A stretch of 64,000 nucleotides of DNA from Tunturibacter psychrotolerans (lineage in GTDB: Bacteria > Acidobacteriota > Terriglobia > Terriglobales > Acidobacteriaceae): contig NZ_CP132942.1 of assembly GCF_040359615.1 (NCBI RefSeq), positions 682,001 through 746,000 of the forward strand. Direction: 5' to 3'. Position 1 is the stretch's first letter, and every line of letters starts with the position of its first letter. The position numbers were made by a program, and so were the translations under genes. The notes below the pieces were generated by a model that did not search any database, was not told where the DNA came from, and was given only the letters and a program-made list of their open reading frames with translations. Positions 10,093 through 19,610 of this stretch are shown here, piece by piece.

Positions 10093-12612
10093 CTATGGAT
10101 TCAGACCTGCAGCAAGTGCTTTTACAATTGTGCCGTTCGCATCGTCGTCTTTTACTGCCCACACATACCCGCCACCAAGTCCATGCGCCTTGATGTAAGT
10201 CGCCTTCGCGGCTATTGAAGTAGCGTCATCATAGCTGAAGACTGTCTGTGTGGATAGATTGAACGCTGAAGTAGCGATCCTAGTGGAGTCATAGCAAGCG
10301 GTGTAACCGTTGCTCAAAAGGTTCTTGATTGTTGCATAGGTTGCAAGACCATTCGTTAGTATCGGGTCGCATCCTGCTGCCGGTGAACTTTGATTGTTTC
10401 CCGTCGAGCAAAGACCAACCCCATTCGCGTTGGGAACAGGGGAAACCTGTGTCGCGTTCTGATATTCCCCACAGTTTGTACTGTTAAGTCCGCCAGTCCA
10501 CCCAGCACCATAAGCCGGGAAGCCCATGGTGTATTTGTAGGCTGGTACGCCCTTTGCGAGGTAGTAGTTCACCGTTGCATCGATCGTGTTGCCGGTTCCA
10601 TTTAGAGGATCGGCAGCATCATCGTAGATAGGGGATGCGTCATTAGTTGCTAATTCCCAGTCTCCGGCATAGTTGTAGCCATCGATGGTTACGAAATCCG
10701 ATTGAGCGAAGGTGCCTGGGATATCGATCGTATCGAACCCCCCTGGGTTATTGGCGTCCGACGGACCCGCGGGTGCGTCGTAGGTCAAAAGATACGTTTT
10801 GCCAGTGGTTGTCGACAAGGCGGTAAGTTGCCTGCGAAACTCTGTCAACAATGCGGTGAAGTTAGTCGTGTCCGTCGGTGTCGGAAACTCCCAGTCGATG
10901 TTAATCCCATCGAATAGGCCGGGAGCAGTGACGCCCGAAGCTATATTGCCTTGGATAAAGATATTGATGCAAGAGCTGGCAAGTGCTGTGCGTCCGGCGG
11001 CGGTACTGGCGGCGGTTGTGAAGGCCGACACTGCTGCAGCGGATGCGCCGCCTATAGAGATGATCGCTTTCAGATTAGGATTAGCCGCCTTGAGTTGTTG
11101 GATTGCGCCGAAGTTTCCATAAACACCTCCAGCTCCACTGTAGGGCCCAGTTACCTGAGGCACGCCTAGTTTCTGGTAGTCAGCATACGAATCGGCGATG
11201 ACGCATGCTGCGGTCGCAGAAGTCGGCGCAGTCATACCGCTGAAAGCGTAGAAGAGGTGCGTGAGCTTATTCGCAACCCCATTGGTTTGCATGTTCGCAA
11301 TGTTGTAGCCGGCGTAATAAATGCTCCATTCTTCAAACCATCCGCCAACGACCAAGGTAGTTGGTGCGGTTGTCGTGACGCTTACCGACGTTCCAGGGGA
11401 GGTGCCTGCAAAGTCTGTAGCAACGACTGTAAAGGTGTAGCTAGTGGATGGAGCCAGCCCGCTTTCAGTATCAGACGGAACGGAAGATGTTAGAGTAGAT
11501 GTCCCTCCCGAGATCGAATAGCTGATCGTGCAACCAGAAGGAGCAGAGACTGCTGTCCAGCTGAGGTTTGCGGTTGAGCTGGTCGCGCCCGATGCCGTCA
11601 ATCCCGTTGGGGCGCTGGGCACGGTCGTGCAGGAGCTTGGAGAGGTTTTTACACTGAGAGCGGTGCTCGCCGCCGATGTACCGGCAGCATCTGTCGCCTC
11701 GACGGTAAAGCCGTAGGTCGTTGAAGGAGTGAGGCCCGTCACAACATCGGAGGCCGCCGTTGGCGTGGCAATGGAGGTTCCGCCCTGCAATACTTTGTAG
11801 CTGACACTACAGCCAGCCGGAGCGGAGACTGCAGTCCAAGCCAGGTTTGTGCCGGTGCTCGTCGTACCCGAAGCCGCCAATCCAGTGGGAACACTTGGCA
11901 CAGTTGTGCAGCTCGAACAGGCGCCCGTCGCAGTCCAGGGTAGGCCACTGCCCGCGGGCCCGCTGTTGGATGCCGGACTCTGATTCTGCGTCCAGAAATT
12001 CGCGACGTAGTTCTGGCCTCCAAGGCTGGCTGTCATTCCCCCCGTATACACGGTGGTGGCGCTCCATGGCGTGCTGCACGAGCCTCCAGTGCCGCCTGAG
12101 CTTGTTGTGGTCGTTACGCTAACGGGGGAACTAGCTGCTGATGTACCGGCTGCGTCGGTGGCTTCCACCGTGAAGCTGTAAGCGGTGGAAGCAGAAAGTC
12201 CAGTTACTGCATCGGATGTTGTGGTGGGTGTGCCGATTGCAGTTGCACCCTGCAATACTTTGTAGCTAACGCTGCACCCGGTGGGAGTTGTCACTGCAGA
12301 CCAACTGAGGTTTGTGCCGGAACTGGTCGTGCCGGAAGCCGTTAGGCCAGTTGGAGTGCTGGGTATGGTTGTGCAGGAGCTACCACCGCTGACCTGCTGC
12401 CAAAGGGCTGGCGCGTCGATGGGATCCCAACCGACTTCGGAGACATTGGCTTGGAGAGCTTTGTATTCGACGCCTTGATACATCACCAGCGATCCGACGG
12501 AGTAAGACACGCCGACTGCCCAATTGGGAATCGTCTGCGCTGATGCCCTCGTGGGCTGCCAACATGCGATCATGCTTAAGATCAGAAATAGCGGGAATAC
12601 TGCACGTTTCAT
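10093..12612 (-). CDS. Multidomain GH18 chitinase with CBM5/12 and Fn3 modules
   Basis: This is an 839-residue secreted enzyme. After a signal peptide (1-25) comes a carbohydrate-binding module of the CBM5/12 type (about 28-75, with NWAVGVSYSVGSLVMYQG and ALWQQV). Then follow a fibronectin type III domain, a second CBM5/12-like module (about 178-232, PWSATTVYTGG), two more Fn3 domains and a GH18 TIM barrel from about 418 to the end. The catalytic motif FDGINIDWE (about residues 563-571) keeps all three acids of DxDxE, and an SIGG motif precedes it. GH18 enzymes hydrolyse chitin by a substrate-assisted mechanism. An AAGGAG lies 6 bases before the ATG. The neighbouring receptor, regulators and kinase suggest a chitin-use locus. 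Confidence 0.93.
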   Translation of the reverse strand: MKRAVFPLFLILSMIACWQPTRASAQTIPNWAVGVSYSVGSLVMYQGVEYKALQANVSEVGWDPIDAPALWQQVSGGSSCTTIPSTPTGLTASGTTSSGTNLSWSAVTTPTGCSVSYKVLQGATAIGTPTTTSDAVTGLSASTAYSFTVEATDAAGTSAASSPVSVTTTTSSGGTGGSCSTPWSATTVYTGGMTASLGGQNYVANFWTQNQSPASNSGPAGSGLPWTATGACSSCTTVPSVPTGLAASGTTSTGTNLAWTAVSAPAGCSVSYKVLQGGTSIATPTAASDVVTGLTPSTTYGFTVEATDAAGTSAASTALSVKTSPSSCTTVPSAPTGLTASGATSSTANLSWTAVSAPSGCTISYSISGGTSTLTSSVPSDTESGLAPSTSYTFTVVATDFAGTSPGTSVSVTTTAPTTLVVGGWFEEWSIYYAGYNIANMQTNGVANKLTHLFYAFSGMTAPTSATAACVIADSYADYQKLGVPQVTGPYSGAGGVYGNFGAIQQLKAANPNLKAIISIGGASAAAVSAFTTAASTAAGRTALASSCINIFIQGNIASGVTAPGLFDGINIDWEFPTPTDTTNFTALLTEFRRQLTALSTTTGKTYLLTYDAPAGPSDANNPGGFDTIDIPGTFAQSDFVTIDGYNYAGDWELATNDASPIYDDAADPLNGTGNTIDATVNYYLAKGVPAYKYTMGFPAYGAGWTGGLNSTNCGEYQNATQVSPVPNANGVGLCSTGNNQSSPAAGCDPILTNGLATYATIKNLLSNGYTACYDSTRIATSAFNLSTQTVFSYDDATSIAAKATYIKAHGLGGGYVWAVKDDDANGTIVKALAAGLNP

Positions 12613-13113
12613 TTTGTCTCCTTAGGCTTGACGGCTATGTTTACGTCCATCAGCGGTTGAGAAGTTGAGCAGCTCGGTTCCTTACGCAAGAGCGGATTGA
12701 GGCAAGAGCTATGAGTGAACCGGGAAATTGTTTCAATGACCAGATTCGGCGATCGCTATCAGCAGCGATTCGATCTTCCCGACGGTCAAATCCTTCATTG
12801 CCGCATGAGAACGGGTAGCTACAAAGCCGTAGGTGCGACGTTTGTCAGAAACACAACTTTCAGTCCTAAAAAGATACTTAGGAACCTATCGTTAATATCT
12901 AAGGTCGTCAACAAAAAACATTTTATTTGCTTGCTTTAAATGGTTTGGCCCTTCGCACGGACCGGCTTTACCGGCAAACCATCTCACCTCAATACCCTGC
13001 AAGCCAGGAATAAGCTCGAACCGCTATGTGCCGCATGTCGGTGATTGCGTCCGCGACAATTCAACCCACCAAAAGCTCCAAGAGGACAAAGCGGCTTGAT
13101 TTCTGTGCCGGAG
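12613..13113 (-). promoter_or_regulatory. Chitinase upstream region
   Basis: This 501-base gap holds no gene I can support. On the minus strand, a TTGACG hexamer (about 12900) is followed after 17 bases by TAGGTT in a locally AT-rich stretch, a weak sigma-70-like pair about 270 bases before the chitinase start. The long leader is unusual, but I see no recognisable riboswitch in it. No clear GntR or ROK operator palindrome was found by eye. Confidence 0.3.
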
Positions 13114-14307
13114 CTAATTGCCTAGGAGCGTTTGTTCCGAATTTTGCATTGACACCGCTATGCCACCCCACGCAACCGCCGAATTTCCAAGACTACTTGG
13201 AAGCACGCTGGCCACAGCTACTTCGCTCTTTTGCAGCATCTCCACAGTTGGCTGCAACAGGGCCGCATGAGCGCCTAGATCCCCTCCAACTACAAAAAGA
13301 TTTGGATTCAGGATGAGGGAGAGATTGAGGATTACATCCTTGAGCAAGCGAGCGCGTTGCAGCGCAATTTTTTGCGCGAGCGGGTCGCCTTCGAGCGCAA
13401 GGTCAAAGACTTTGCTCGCTTTTCGCAGCTTGGTTTTTTGGCTGGACTTGCTACTGACTGCATTCCAGCTCTTCAGAATGCCAGGGCCCCCTAACACCTG
13501 CTCAAGCGCGCCGAAATCGTATAGCGATGGCTGCATGCTTGAGACGTTTGGGACTCGAAGATAGCCGATTTCTCCAGCCGACCAACTTGCCCCGTGTACT
13601 ATCTGTCCGTTGAGAAATATACCGGCGCCGACACCCGATCCGACCCCGATAAAGACGAAGCTCTCTTCCGCTTGAGCTACACCGCGAAAGTGTTCACCAA
13701 GTGCAGCAAGGTTAGTATCGTTTTCGACGAAGAGGGCGCATGCAAAATGCTCTCTCAGCAGATCCCGCAGCGCAACGTTTCTCCAAGAGCCTGAATCGCT
13801 GACAGAGATAACTATGCCATCTTTTGCATTCGTAATTCCGGCAACGCCGACGGTCATCGCAACTAACTTCTTTGACGACAGATTGCGTCTCTGCATCATC
13901 GCCTTCAGCGAACTGCGCAGCACTCCGATGACATCATCAGGGCTACGTGCCTCCTTCGGTAAAGCCTCGCTTTGCTCATCGAGAAGAGTTCCGTTGAGAT
14001 CAGTAAGCAGGATTCGAAGGGCGTCTGCAGTGACATCGACCCCAGCGACACAACCGTAGTCAGCGTTAAAACGTAGGTTTTCTGGCGGGCGCCCCCCACC
14101 TGATACGCCCTCTCCGATCCACTGAATGAGACCTAGATCATCGAGGTCGGATATGACATTTGCAACCGTAGGAGCGCTCATTCCCGTCTCGCGGACGAGA
14201 TCTGCACGGGAGCAGGTACCGAGCTTTTTCAAAGACCTCAGAATCGTGCGCGCATTTGTCCGGCGCATGAGCGCTGGACTTCCGATTAGTACGCCATTTT
14301 TGCTCAT
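13114..14307 (-). CDS. ROK-family transcriptional repressor
   Basis: This is a 397-residue NagC/XylR-type protein. Residues 15-75 form a winged helix-turn-helix (CSRADLVRETGMSAPTVANV). The remainder is a ROK sugar-kinase-like fold (GVDVTADALRILLTD, VENDTNLAALGEH, IGVGSGVGAG). The cysteine-rich zinc motif normal in ROK proteins (CxCGxxGCxE) is absent; the equivalent stretch reads AGEIGYLRVPNVSS. Sugar or sugar-phosphate binding probably controls DNA binding, as in NagC and Mlc. A GAGG lies 6 bases before the ATG. It lies 117 bases downstream of the esterase, as the last gene of the permease-kinase-esterase series, and is followed on the same strand by the chitinase. Confidence 0.9.
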   Translation of the reverse strand: MSKNGVLIGSPALMRRTNARTILRSLKKLGTCSRADLVRETGMSAPTVANVISDLDDLGLIQWIGEGVSGGGRPPENLRFNADYGCVAGVDVTADALRILLTDLNGTLLDEQSEALPKEARSPDDVIGVLRSSLKAMMQRRNLSSKKLVAMTVGVAGITNAKDGIVISVSDSGSWRNVALRDLLREHFACALFVENDTNLAALGEHFRGVAQAEESFVFIGVGSGVGAGIFLNGQIVHGASWSAGEIGYLRVPNVSSMQPSLYDFGALEQVLGGPGILKSWNAVSSKSSQKTKLRKASKVFDLALEGDPLAQKIALQRARLLKDVILNLSLILNPNLFVVGGDLGAHAALLQPTVEMLQKSEVAVASVLPSSLGNSAVAWGGIAVSMQNSEQTLLGN

Positions 14308-14424
14308 CCTGCGCCTCGATGGGTATTATGCCATTCTCATTTTCTGCTTTGACTCGTGCATTGTTAGGCTGGCGCCGTCTCAGAGAAAATGCGTCAAGAG
14401 CCATATTACGATTCGCTGACCAAA

Positions 14425-15375
14425 TCACAAGGTGCTCTCTCGAGCGAATGCGCTTCGCAACACGGCAACTTGTTCGCTCAAGAGACGTTCCGAGACTACT
14501 GCAGAGGGAATACTGGCAAACCCATGGGGGATAGATGGCACTAAGTGGAGCTCCACAGCCACCCCTGATTCAGTCAGACGATTTGCGTAGCTAAGACCCT
14601 CATCTCGCAGTGGATCGAGGCCTGCACAAAGAATGTACGACGCAGGGAGGCCAGACAGGTCTTTCGCTCGTGCCGGTGCCGCATAGGGGGAGACATCCTG
14701 ACGGGTTTCGCCCAGATACCAACGCCACATAACCTCGGCCTCGGACCTGGCAAAGCCCGGCGTATCGGTGAGTTGAACTGCAGAGTCTGTCTCCAGGCGG
14801 TCATCCAAGGCAGGTATCAGGAGCAGTTGAAAGCATATCTTCGGCCCGCCACGATCGCGTGCAAGAAGCGCGACCGCAGCGGCGAGGTTCGCGCCCGCGC
14901 TCGAGCCTCCTACCGCTATGAGATCCCGATCAAGCTTTAGCGCTTGGCTATGATCCCAGACAAACTGAAGCGCTCGGTAACAGTCACTAAGCGCAGCTGG
15001 GAAAGGATTCTCGGGAGCGAGTCTGTAGGCAACACATATGACAGCACACTGCGCATTCAGAGCATACTGGGCACATTGCAGTTGTTCAGAAAAGAGATCC
15101 CCGCAAAAGAAACCACCGCCATGAAGGTAGAGCAGTACCGGGGATGGACTCTCCACGTTCCTTCTGCGATAGATTCTCACCGGTACAACTGTCTTCTCTT
15201 CGCCGTGTGGGGGGATATCACGATCTTCAATCTCAAGGTCAAAATCTAAAAGCCGTGACGAAGTTTCCTGCCGTGCAGCAACGGTGGCTTCACGCAGAAC
15301 CCCTACGTCGTTAAACCCTTCTCTCGGTTGTTTAACAAGCGATGCGAACGCGGGGTCCATCCATAGATTCGACAC
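14425..15375 (-). CDS. Alpha/beta hydrolase, HSL-type esterase
   Basis: This is a 316-residue esterase of the hormone-sensitive-lipase class. The oxyanion-hole motif HGGGFFCGD is at about residue 77 and the nucleophile elbow GGSSAGANLA at about 152. A late Asp and the His of SIPHGFAS complete the triad. I prefer the GTG at 15375: it lies after the kinase stop, has GGAG 6 bases upstream and gives the usual family length. An ATG at 15360 is the alternative, while the longer frame to 15534 would run far into the kinase gene. The substrate is unknown. Its place between a sugar kinase and a ROK repressor suggests it removes an acyl group from an imported compound. Confidence 0.88.
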   Translation of the reverse strand: MSNLWMDPAFASLVKQPREGFNDVGVLREATVAARQETSSRLLDFDLEIEDRDIPPHGEEKTVVPVRIYRRRNVESPSPVLLYLHGGGFFCGDLFSEQLQCAQYALNAQCAVICVAYRLAPENPFPAALSDCYRALQFVWDHSQALKLDRDLIAVGGSSAGANLAAAVALLARDRGGPKICFQLLLIPALDDRLETDSAVQLTDTPGFARSEAEVMWRWYLGETRQDVSPYAAPARAKDLSGLPASYILCAGLDPLRDEGLSYANRLTESGVAVELHLVPSIPHGFASIPSAVVSERLLSEQVAVLRSAFARESTL

Positions 15376-15389
15376 TTCAGGCTCCGAAA

Positions 15390-16322
15390 TCAAACTATAG
15401 AGTTTTCTTGCACTACGTCCAGCATCTCTTGTCGGGAAGGCAATGCAGTAAGAGCGCCTCGGGCGCGCGTCGAAAGAGAGCCGCAAATACATGCTCTTCG
15501 CAACTGTTCTTCGATATCGGCCCCAGATAGCCACGCATCAATAAATCCCGCGTCGAACGCATCGCCTGCGCCGGTAGTATCTACCACATGAACATCTGGA
15601 GGAGTCATTTTGTAAGAGCGATTGTGTCGCCAGGTGATTGCTCCGCGTGGACCAAGTTTGACCACCGTGTGTTCCAATCCCATCGTGGCAAATTCCCGTA
15701 ACACATCGTCTGGATCCTTACGACCCGTGAGCAGCTGCGCTTCGCCTTCGTTTGGGAAGAAGAGGTCGACCATGCGTAATACATTAAGGCTGTCAGGATT
15801 CAAGAACCAGTCTTTACGCCAGCCAGGGTCAATGGAAAGAGTGCAACCAGCGGACCTGAGGGCGGGCAGTAACAGTTTCGCAAGCTCAAATTCAAGCGGC
15901 ATTGCGAAATGAATGTGCTGCGACTTAGACAAAGCCGCAATTGTCTCCGGTGAGGCCACGTACTTTTCGAGAACCCTATTTGCTCCGGCGTAGCTTAGAA
16001 AGCTCCGATCCGATCTCGTCGACATACTAACAGTGAGTGCATTCGGCAACTCGGACGAGTGTGCATCATCTGCATGAACTCCGAAGGAGTTGAGTCTCGA
16101 CCGAAGCCATGCCTCTTCGTCTCTCCCGAACACCCCAAAAAGAGAGGTGCGGTGGCCAAGGCGTGCTAGGGCGCAAGCGGTGTTGACAGTACCGCCTCCG
16201 GCCTCGCGACGATACTGGTCGGCGAAGACCTCTTCCCCCGGCAACGGGACATGATCGAAGTCCGTAAAAATATGGTCTACGTATACTTCGCCGGCTATGG
16301 CAATATCCCAGCGTTTAGTCAT
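15390..16322 (-). CDS. PfkB-family carbohydrate kinase
   Basis: This is a 310-residue ribokinase-superfamily kinase. The N-terminal substrate motif GGGTVNTACALARLG is at about residue 38. The C-terminal PfkB signature DTTGAGDAFDAGF at about 250 contains the catalytic Asp and the anion hole. The family phosphorylates sugars, nucleosides or related hydroxyls using ATP. The ATG overlaps the permease stop by 4 bases, so the two are surely cotranscribed, and the downstream esterase begins 14 bases after its stop. I infer it phosphorylates the compound brought in by the permease; which compound cannot be told from sequence. Confidence 0.93.
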   Translation of the reverse strand: MTKRWDIAIAGEVYVDHIFTDFDHVPLPGEEVFADQYRREAGGGTVNTACALARLGHRTSLFGVFGRDEEAWLRSRLNSFGVHADDAHSSELPNALTVSMSTRSDRSFLSYAGANRVLEKYVASPETIAALSKSQHIHFAMPLEFELAKLLLPALRSAGCTLSIDPGWRKDWFLNPDSLNVLRMVDLFFPNEGEAQLLTGRKDPDDVLREFATMGLEHTVVKLGPRGAITWRHNRSYKMTPPDVHVVDTTGAGDAFDAGFIDAWLSGADIEEQLRRACICGSLSTRARGALTALPSRQEMLDVVQENSIV

Positions 16323-17680
16323 ATCGTCTCAAAAGGCCATCGTTGCTCTTGGCGTGACTTATAAAAAAAGGCCGCCACACCTACGAGAGTGGCGGCAAAA
16401 GCGAAGAGTATATTTCGTGCACCGCTGGAGATAAGAATCAGAAGCCATCCCATGAAAGCAATGACCGCCGGTAGCGGGTAGAGAGGCATTAGAAATCTGA
16501 CAGAGTTCTTTTCCGTGTGACGCCTACGCAGCAAAATCACGGCAACACACTGAGCAAGGAACTGGATCATCGTCTGGATAACAATTACCAAACTAATAAG
16601 CGTGTCGAGACTAAGCATGCATGCGCAAGCGGAGAGAAAGCCAAGGATCATCAGCGAAATGTGAGGAATGCCTTTCGTCGGATGCACGCGTGCAAAGACG
16701 CTAAAGAACTCACCCTGACTTGCAGCAGCGAACGGAATACGCGAATAGCCAAGCAGAATCGCGAATACGGAAGCGAACGAAGCGACCAGAATGAGAAGAT
16801 CGGCTACTCTTGCACTTTGGACGCTGTAAACCGCTTGCATATAATCGGCTACGATTGCGGTCGAGTGCATGCTCTGCTGAACCGGCAGTACACCCAGAAT
16901 GGCAAGGTTCATCGCAATGTAGAGAACAGCGATCAGCAAGATGGAGAGGATAATCGAGTACGGAATCGTTCGTTCGGGACGCTTCAACTCGCCGCCGATG
17001 AGGCAGACGTTGTTGTAACCAACATAGTCGTAGACAGCTATCAACGTGGCGGCGCCAACACCCTTCCAGAAAACGGTGTCTGTCAATGGGAAGCCACCGT
17101 CGATCTGTCCCCTTAGAGCGGACGGTATGTGCTCCGCTCCGCCCACGATGATCCACACAATCGTTCCGGCGACGAGTATCCAAAGGCCGATGGATATTGC
17201 ACCGATTGTTGTGATTCTGCGGTAGAGCAACACGACGTTGATGAGACACACCGCCATTGCCAACGCGGTCAGCCCCGCTGCGTTAACGGCTGGCCAAAGA
17301 TAATGAAGATACTGCGAGAAACCCACTGCGCCTGAGGCGATAAGGAACGGAGCAGTAAGTACTGACGACCAAAGAACAAGAAAGCTTGCGACCTTTCCAT
17401 AGGACTGGGCGCCGAATGCTTCACGCAAATAGAAGTAAGGCCCGCCGGAGTAGGGCATGGCTGACCCTAACTCCGCCCACACAAGCCCGTCGCATAGAGA
17501 AATCACCGCGCCCAGAAGCCATGCGAGCAAAATATGAGAGCCATGCATTGCAATCAGAACTAGAGGGATGCTTAGAAAAGGCCCCACACCTATCATGTTG
17601 AGCATGTTAGAGGTGCAAGCTCCAACGATCCCCATCCGGCGACTCGAGTCTTCCTCTGCACCTGCTAGATTTGCCTGCAT
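16319..17680 (-). CDS. APC-superfamily permease
   Basis: This is a 453-residue inner-membrane transporter with about 12 hydrophobic segments. The N-terminal block holds the amino acid-polyamine-organocation signature GVGPFLSIPLVL, followed by LVWAELGSAMPYSGGPYFYL. The family moves amino acids, amines or related solutes with protons or by exchange. It is the first gene of a tight operon with a PfkB kinase (4-base overlap), an esterase and a ROK repressor, and has a good promoter just upstream. A transporter of this family beside a sugar kinase is unusual and suggests an amino-sugar or nucleoside-like substrate, but that is inference. Confidence 0.92.
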   Translation of the reverse strand: MQANLAGAEEDSSRRMGIVGACTSNMLNMIGVGPFLSIPLVLIAMHGSHILLAWLLGAVISLCDGLVWAELGSAMPYSGGPYFYLREAFGAQSYGKVASFLVLWSSVLTAPFLIASGAVGFSQYLHYLWPAVNAAGLTALAMAVCLINVVLLYRRITTIGAISIGLWILVAGTIVWIIVGGAEHIPSALRGQIDGGFPLTDTVFWKGVGAATLIAVYDYVGYNNVCLIGGELKRPERTIPYSIILSILLIAVLYIAMNLAILGVLPVQQSMHSTAIVADYMQAVYSVQSARVADLLILVASFASVFAILLGYSRIPFAAASQGEFFSVFARVHPTKGIPHISLMILGFLSACACMLSLDTLISLVIVIQTMIQFLAQCVAVILLRRRHTEKNSVRFLMPLYPLPAVIAFMGWLLILISSGARNILFAFAATLVGVAAFFYKSRQEQRWPFETI

Positions 17681-17712
17681 GAGAGGCTCCGGATGTCCAT
17701 GACGATGAAGCG

Positions 17713-17742
17713 AGTATAGGGTCGGTCCCGATTCTTTGTCAA
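17713..17742 (-). promoter_or_regulatory. Sigma-70 promoter of the permease-kinase operon
   Basis: On the minus strand a perfect TTGACA (17742-17737) is followed after 18 bases by TATACT (17718-17713), five of six matches to the -10 consensus. The permease ATG begins about 33 bases further on. This is the strongest promoter-like sequence I found in the window. The rest of the gap to 17973 shows nothing else. Confidence 0.7.
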
Positions 17743-17973
17743 TAATCGTTAAGAAGGTGGCCTAGTCGGCAGATTGCGATAGGGGTTTTGTTTCAAACTT
17801 AACTCAGACTACGAACTTGCCCTTCCAACGAGGTCCTCTCTCCCATTTTGATATTTAAATGCACCCACCTAGATGACGCCGAACTTCTCTTTAAGCAGCG
17901 CAGTTTAGGCTGAACCTGCTTGATAGTCTTTTCGTGAAAGGCCTTTCATCGATCTTGAATTTCCGCCGGTTGC

Positions 17974-19464
17974 TCACGCAACATTCAGAGGATCGACCGA
18001 ATCGGCAGACCACAGATGTTGCGCCGCATAGGCTCGCCAGGGTCGCCATGTCTCCGCTCGTCCGAGGAGTCTGGCCGGCGTCGCCGGTACGCCATCGACT
18101 TTTGCGATGCCGCGAAGTAAGCCGACGTCTGAAGCGGGGAAAGCGTCTGTCTCGCGAATCGCACGCAAAGCAATATACTGGGCCGTCCATTCGCCAATGC
18201 CGGGAATATCGCGCAGACGAGCAATCGCTTCTTCGATCGTCCCAAGCGGACTAAAAAGATTGGGGTCGCGCACGGCCGCCTCAGCCATCGCCCTCAACGC
18301 TTTTATCCGGGCTGCGGGCATTCCAAGCCCCATCGATTCCACCGAAGCGAGACGTTTCGCCGTCGGAAACGCACGGGTTAACCCGGGGTGATTTTCAAGC
18401 GATCTTGGCACAGGTTTGCCATGAAGAGCTACCAGTTGTCCCGCGAGCCGTTTTGCTGCACCGACGGTGACCTGCTGCCCAAGAATTGCGCGAATTGCAA
18501 GTTCAAAACCATCCCATCCTCCAGGCGCTCGCAAGCCTGGCCGCCGTGCAACAAAGGGAGCGAGATGAGAGTCGTTCGAAAGGTGTGCATCGATTGTTTC
18601 TATGTCGGCGCCCGTGTCGAACACGCGACGCACACGCGTCAGAATTGCGGGGAGCGCCTGAACATTTGGAAAATGGATCGTGACACAGAGACTATTCTTC
18701 TTTGATAGATGGGAGACACGGACGGTTCCGATTGAACCATCTATCTCAGCAGTTCTGCGATAACAGTCGCTCTCTACGACCTCCACGCCTGAGATAGCGC
18801 GTGCCCTCAGGAAGGCGAGCATGGACTCCCAATCATATGGCGGCCGATATCGTACTGTGAGCGTAATACCCGCTTCGACATTTGGGCGACTTACGGACGA
18901 CTTGCGCCGCAACGCGCTCGGTGGCCGACGGAAGAGCGCGTGAAACACTTCATTGAACCGGCGCAGGCTGCTAAATCCCGCCGCCAGTGCAATTTCGGTC
19001 ATGGGCATTTTTGTTTCGTGGATGAGGTGTTTCGCAAATAGGACACGTCTGGTCTGGGCCACGGCAATCGGCGAAGCTCCGAGGTGCTGAAGGAATAGCC
19101 TCCGCAGCTGACGTTCTCCAAGTCCCAGCCGTGCGGCGAGAGCATCAACGCTCTTGCCCTCACCATCCAGGGCGCCTTCGCCAATCAGCGCGAGAGCCCG
19201 CGAAACCGTGTTGGAGGTTCCACGCCAGGAGGCGAACTCAGGTGCGGTCTCGGGACGGCAACGCAGACATGGTCGGTAACCAGCTTCCTGCGCAGCGGCG
19301 GCGGAGGAATAGAAGGTACAGTTCTCATATTTTGCGGTCCTGGCCGGACAAATAGGACGACAGTAAATGCCCGTCGTCTTCACTCCGACATATATCAAAC
19401 CGTCGAAACGAGGGTCACGGCTTTGTAGCGCACGATGGCATGTGGCTTTGTCTGGTAACTCCAT
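17974..19464 (-). CDS. alkA: Ada-like/AraC/AlkA fusion: 3-methyladenine DNA glycosylase
   Basis: This is a 496-residue fusion for alkylation repair. Residues 1-75 form an Ada-type zinc domain whose Cys ligands appear in CRPICPAR and CLRCRP. In Ada one of these accepts methyl groups from phosphotriesters and turns on the regulon. Residues 85-185 are an AraC helix-turn-helix. From about 195 follow an AlkA N-terminal domain and a HhH-GPD glycosylase with the hairpin IPGIGEWTAQY and the catalytic Asp in FPASDVGLL. No O6-methylguanine transferase domain is present. Such Ada-AlkA fusions are known in Actinobacteria and Proteobacteria. The protein probably both senses alkylation damage and excises 3-methyladenine. 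Confidence 0.93.
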   Translation of the reverse strand: MELPDKATCHRALQSRDPRFDGLIYVGVKTTGIYCRPICPARTAKYENCTFYSSAAAAQEAGYRPCLRCRPETAPEFASWRGTSNTVSRALALIGEGALDGEGKSVDALAARLGLGERQLRRLFLQHLGASPIAVAQTRRVLFAKHLIHETKMPMTEIALAAGFSSLRRFNEVFHALFRRPPSALRRKSSVSRPNVEAGITLTVRYRPPYDWESMLAFLRARAISGVEVVESDCYRRTAEIDGSIGTVRVSHLSKKNSLCVTIHFPNVQALPAILTRVRRVFDTGADIETIDAHLSNDSHLAPFVARRPGLRAPGGWDGFELAIRAILGQQVTVGAAKRLAGQLVALHGKPVPRSLENHPGLTRAFPTAKRLASVESMGLGMPAARIKALRAMAEAAVRDPNLFSPLGTIEEAIARLRDIPGIGEWTAQYIALRAIRETDAFPASDVGLLRGIAKVDGVPATPARLLGRAETWRPWRAYAAQHLWSADSVDPLNVA

Positions 19465-19610
19465 AGAAAGAGTTTCCCACTTTATTCAGCCTGAAACTCG
19501 CGATTTTCGGACATGGTCAATATTACGATCCGCAGACGCCCTCACCCTATGAGGATTATGGACTTCAAAGACTTCGTAAAAGGTAATGCTGCGAGTCGTT
19601 CTTTGCGATG

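Noticed and set aside
12715..12939. Open frame of 74 codons on the plus strand in the chitinase upstream gap
   Set aside because: No homology, no Shine-Dalgarno, and AT-rich leader-like composition.
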